From assembly GCA_011763485.2 (NCBI GenBank), contig JAANSK020263715.1, positions 1-54,991 on the forward strand: a stretch of DNA of 54,991 bases, read 5' to 3'. The position numbers were made by a program, and so were the translations under genes. Origin of the DNA: Isoetes engelmannii (Eukaryota > Streptophyta > Lycopodiopsida > Isoetales > Isoetaceae). Below, piece by piece: positions 54,925-54,991 of this stretch. The first letter of the stretch is position 1, and each line of letters begins with the position of its first letter. The notes beneath the pieces are model-generated. The model was not told the DNA's origin, ran no database searches, and saw only the letters and a list, made by a program, of their open reading frames with translations.

Positions 54925-54991
54925 TAAGGTAGGGGTATACAATTTAAGGAAATATAAAACCATATGGTTTTGTTTTTGTTTTGGGGGGAGG
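54925..54991 (+). repeat. Dispersed repeat copy, cut by the window end
   Basis: The text 'taaggtaggggtatacaa' with 'tttaaggaaatata' matches 36902-36935. Both are followed by T-rich and G-rich sequence. The copy runs off the right edge. Confidence 0.65.

Noticed and set aside
1-54991. CRISPR arrays, bacterial operons, riboswitches or ribosomal RNA
   Set aside because: None seen; the direct repeats lack regular unique spacers and the gene structure is eukaryotic.

Overview
The window reads as nuclear DNA of a land plant, repeat-rich and gene-poor. The evidence is a nepenthesin-type aspartic protease, a class A heat shock factor with the usual intron inside its DNA-binding domain, a plant-type LDAH (GNPG...GHSIG) hydrolase, a ureide permease exon, several decayed PPR genes, and many Ty3, copia, LINE, SINE and Mutator remnants. 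A fern or other non-seed vascular plant is my best guess from the PPR wording and the retroelement-choked layout, but that is inference.

Three genes look alive. (1) A single-exon secreted aspartic protease at 1665-2933 (+), 422 aa, with both catalytic motifs. (2) A 12-exon lipid-droplet-associated hydrolase-like gene on the minus strand, 22171 to 15962. Its exon phases fit throughout and give about 326 aa, but the two most 5' joints are tentative. (3) A two-exon class A heat shock factor on the minus strand, 47823 to 46679, 313 aa, with a TATA box and a heat-shock-element-like site just upstream.

Decayed or partial host genes: a PPR gene on + (49735-51650, interrupted by a tRNA-derived SINE-like insertion), PPR fragments on - (27150-26721 and 53096-52902), two exons of the GET3 ATPase on - (52035-51675), a ureide-permease-like exon on - (38985-38790), and a membrane-protein terminal exon that may be TauE/SafE-like (28090-27866, -).

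Mobile DNA by region: Mutator transposase fragment (0.45-0.86 kb); a broken minus-strand Ty3 element with a probable LTR (4.0-8.5 kb), carrying a 297-bp tandem pair and an array of palindromic units; SINE-like Pol III heads at about 6.9, 13.8, 15.0, 26.5 and 51.4 kb; a LINE with a solo copia-type LTR inside it (24.1-25.86 kb); a broken Ty3 element abutting a copia 3' end and a LINE 3' end (29.5-35.15 kb); and a LINE zinc-finger end (48.15-48.72 kb). Non-coding repeats include a ~350-bp array at 39.2-40.1 kb, 96-bp perfect direct repeats at 41.2 and 41.8 kb, a ~575-bp tandem duplication at 44.8-45.9 kb, a fold-back at 49.1-49.4 kb, and a dispersed family present as an inverted pair at 14.3-15.6 and 37.4-37.8 kb.

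No operon-like cooperation is expected in such a genome. The one regulatory link I can suggest is self-control of the heat shock factor through its own promoter site. The strongest candidates for something undescribed are the palindrome array at 7.06-8.0 kb, the unassigned broken coiled-coil protein at 8.54-9.33 kb, and the coding-like insert of unknown family inside the large LDAH intron.
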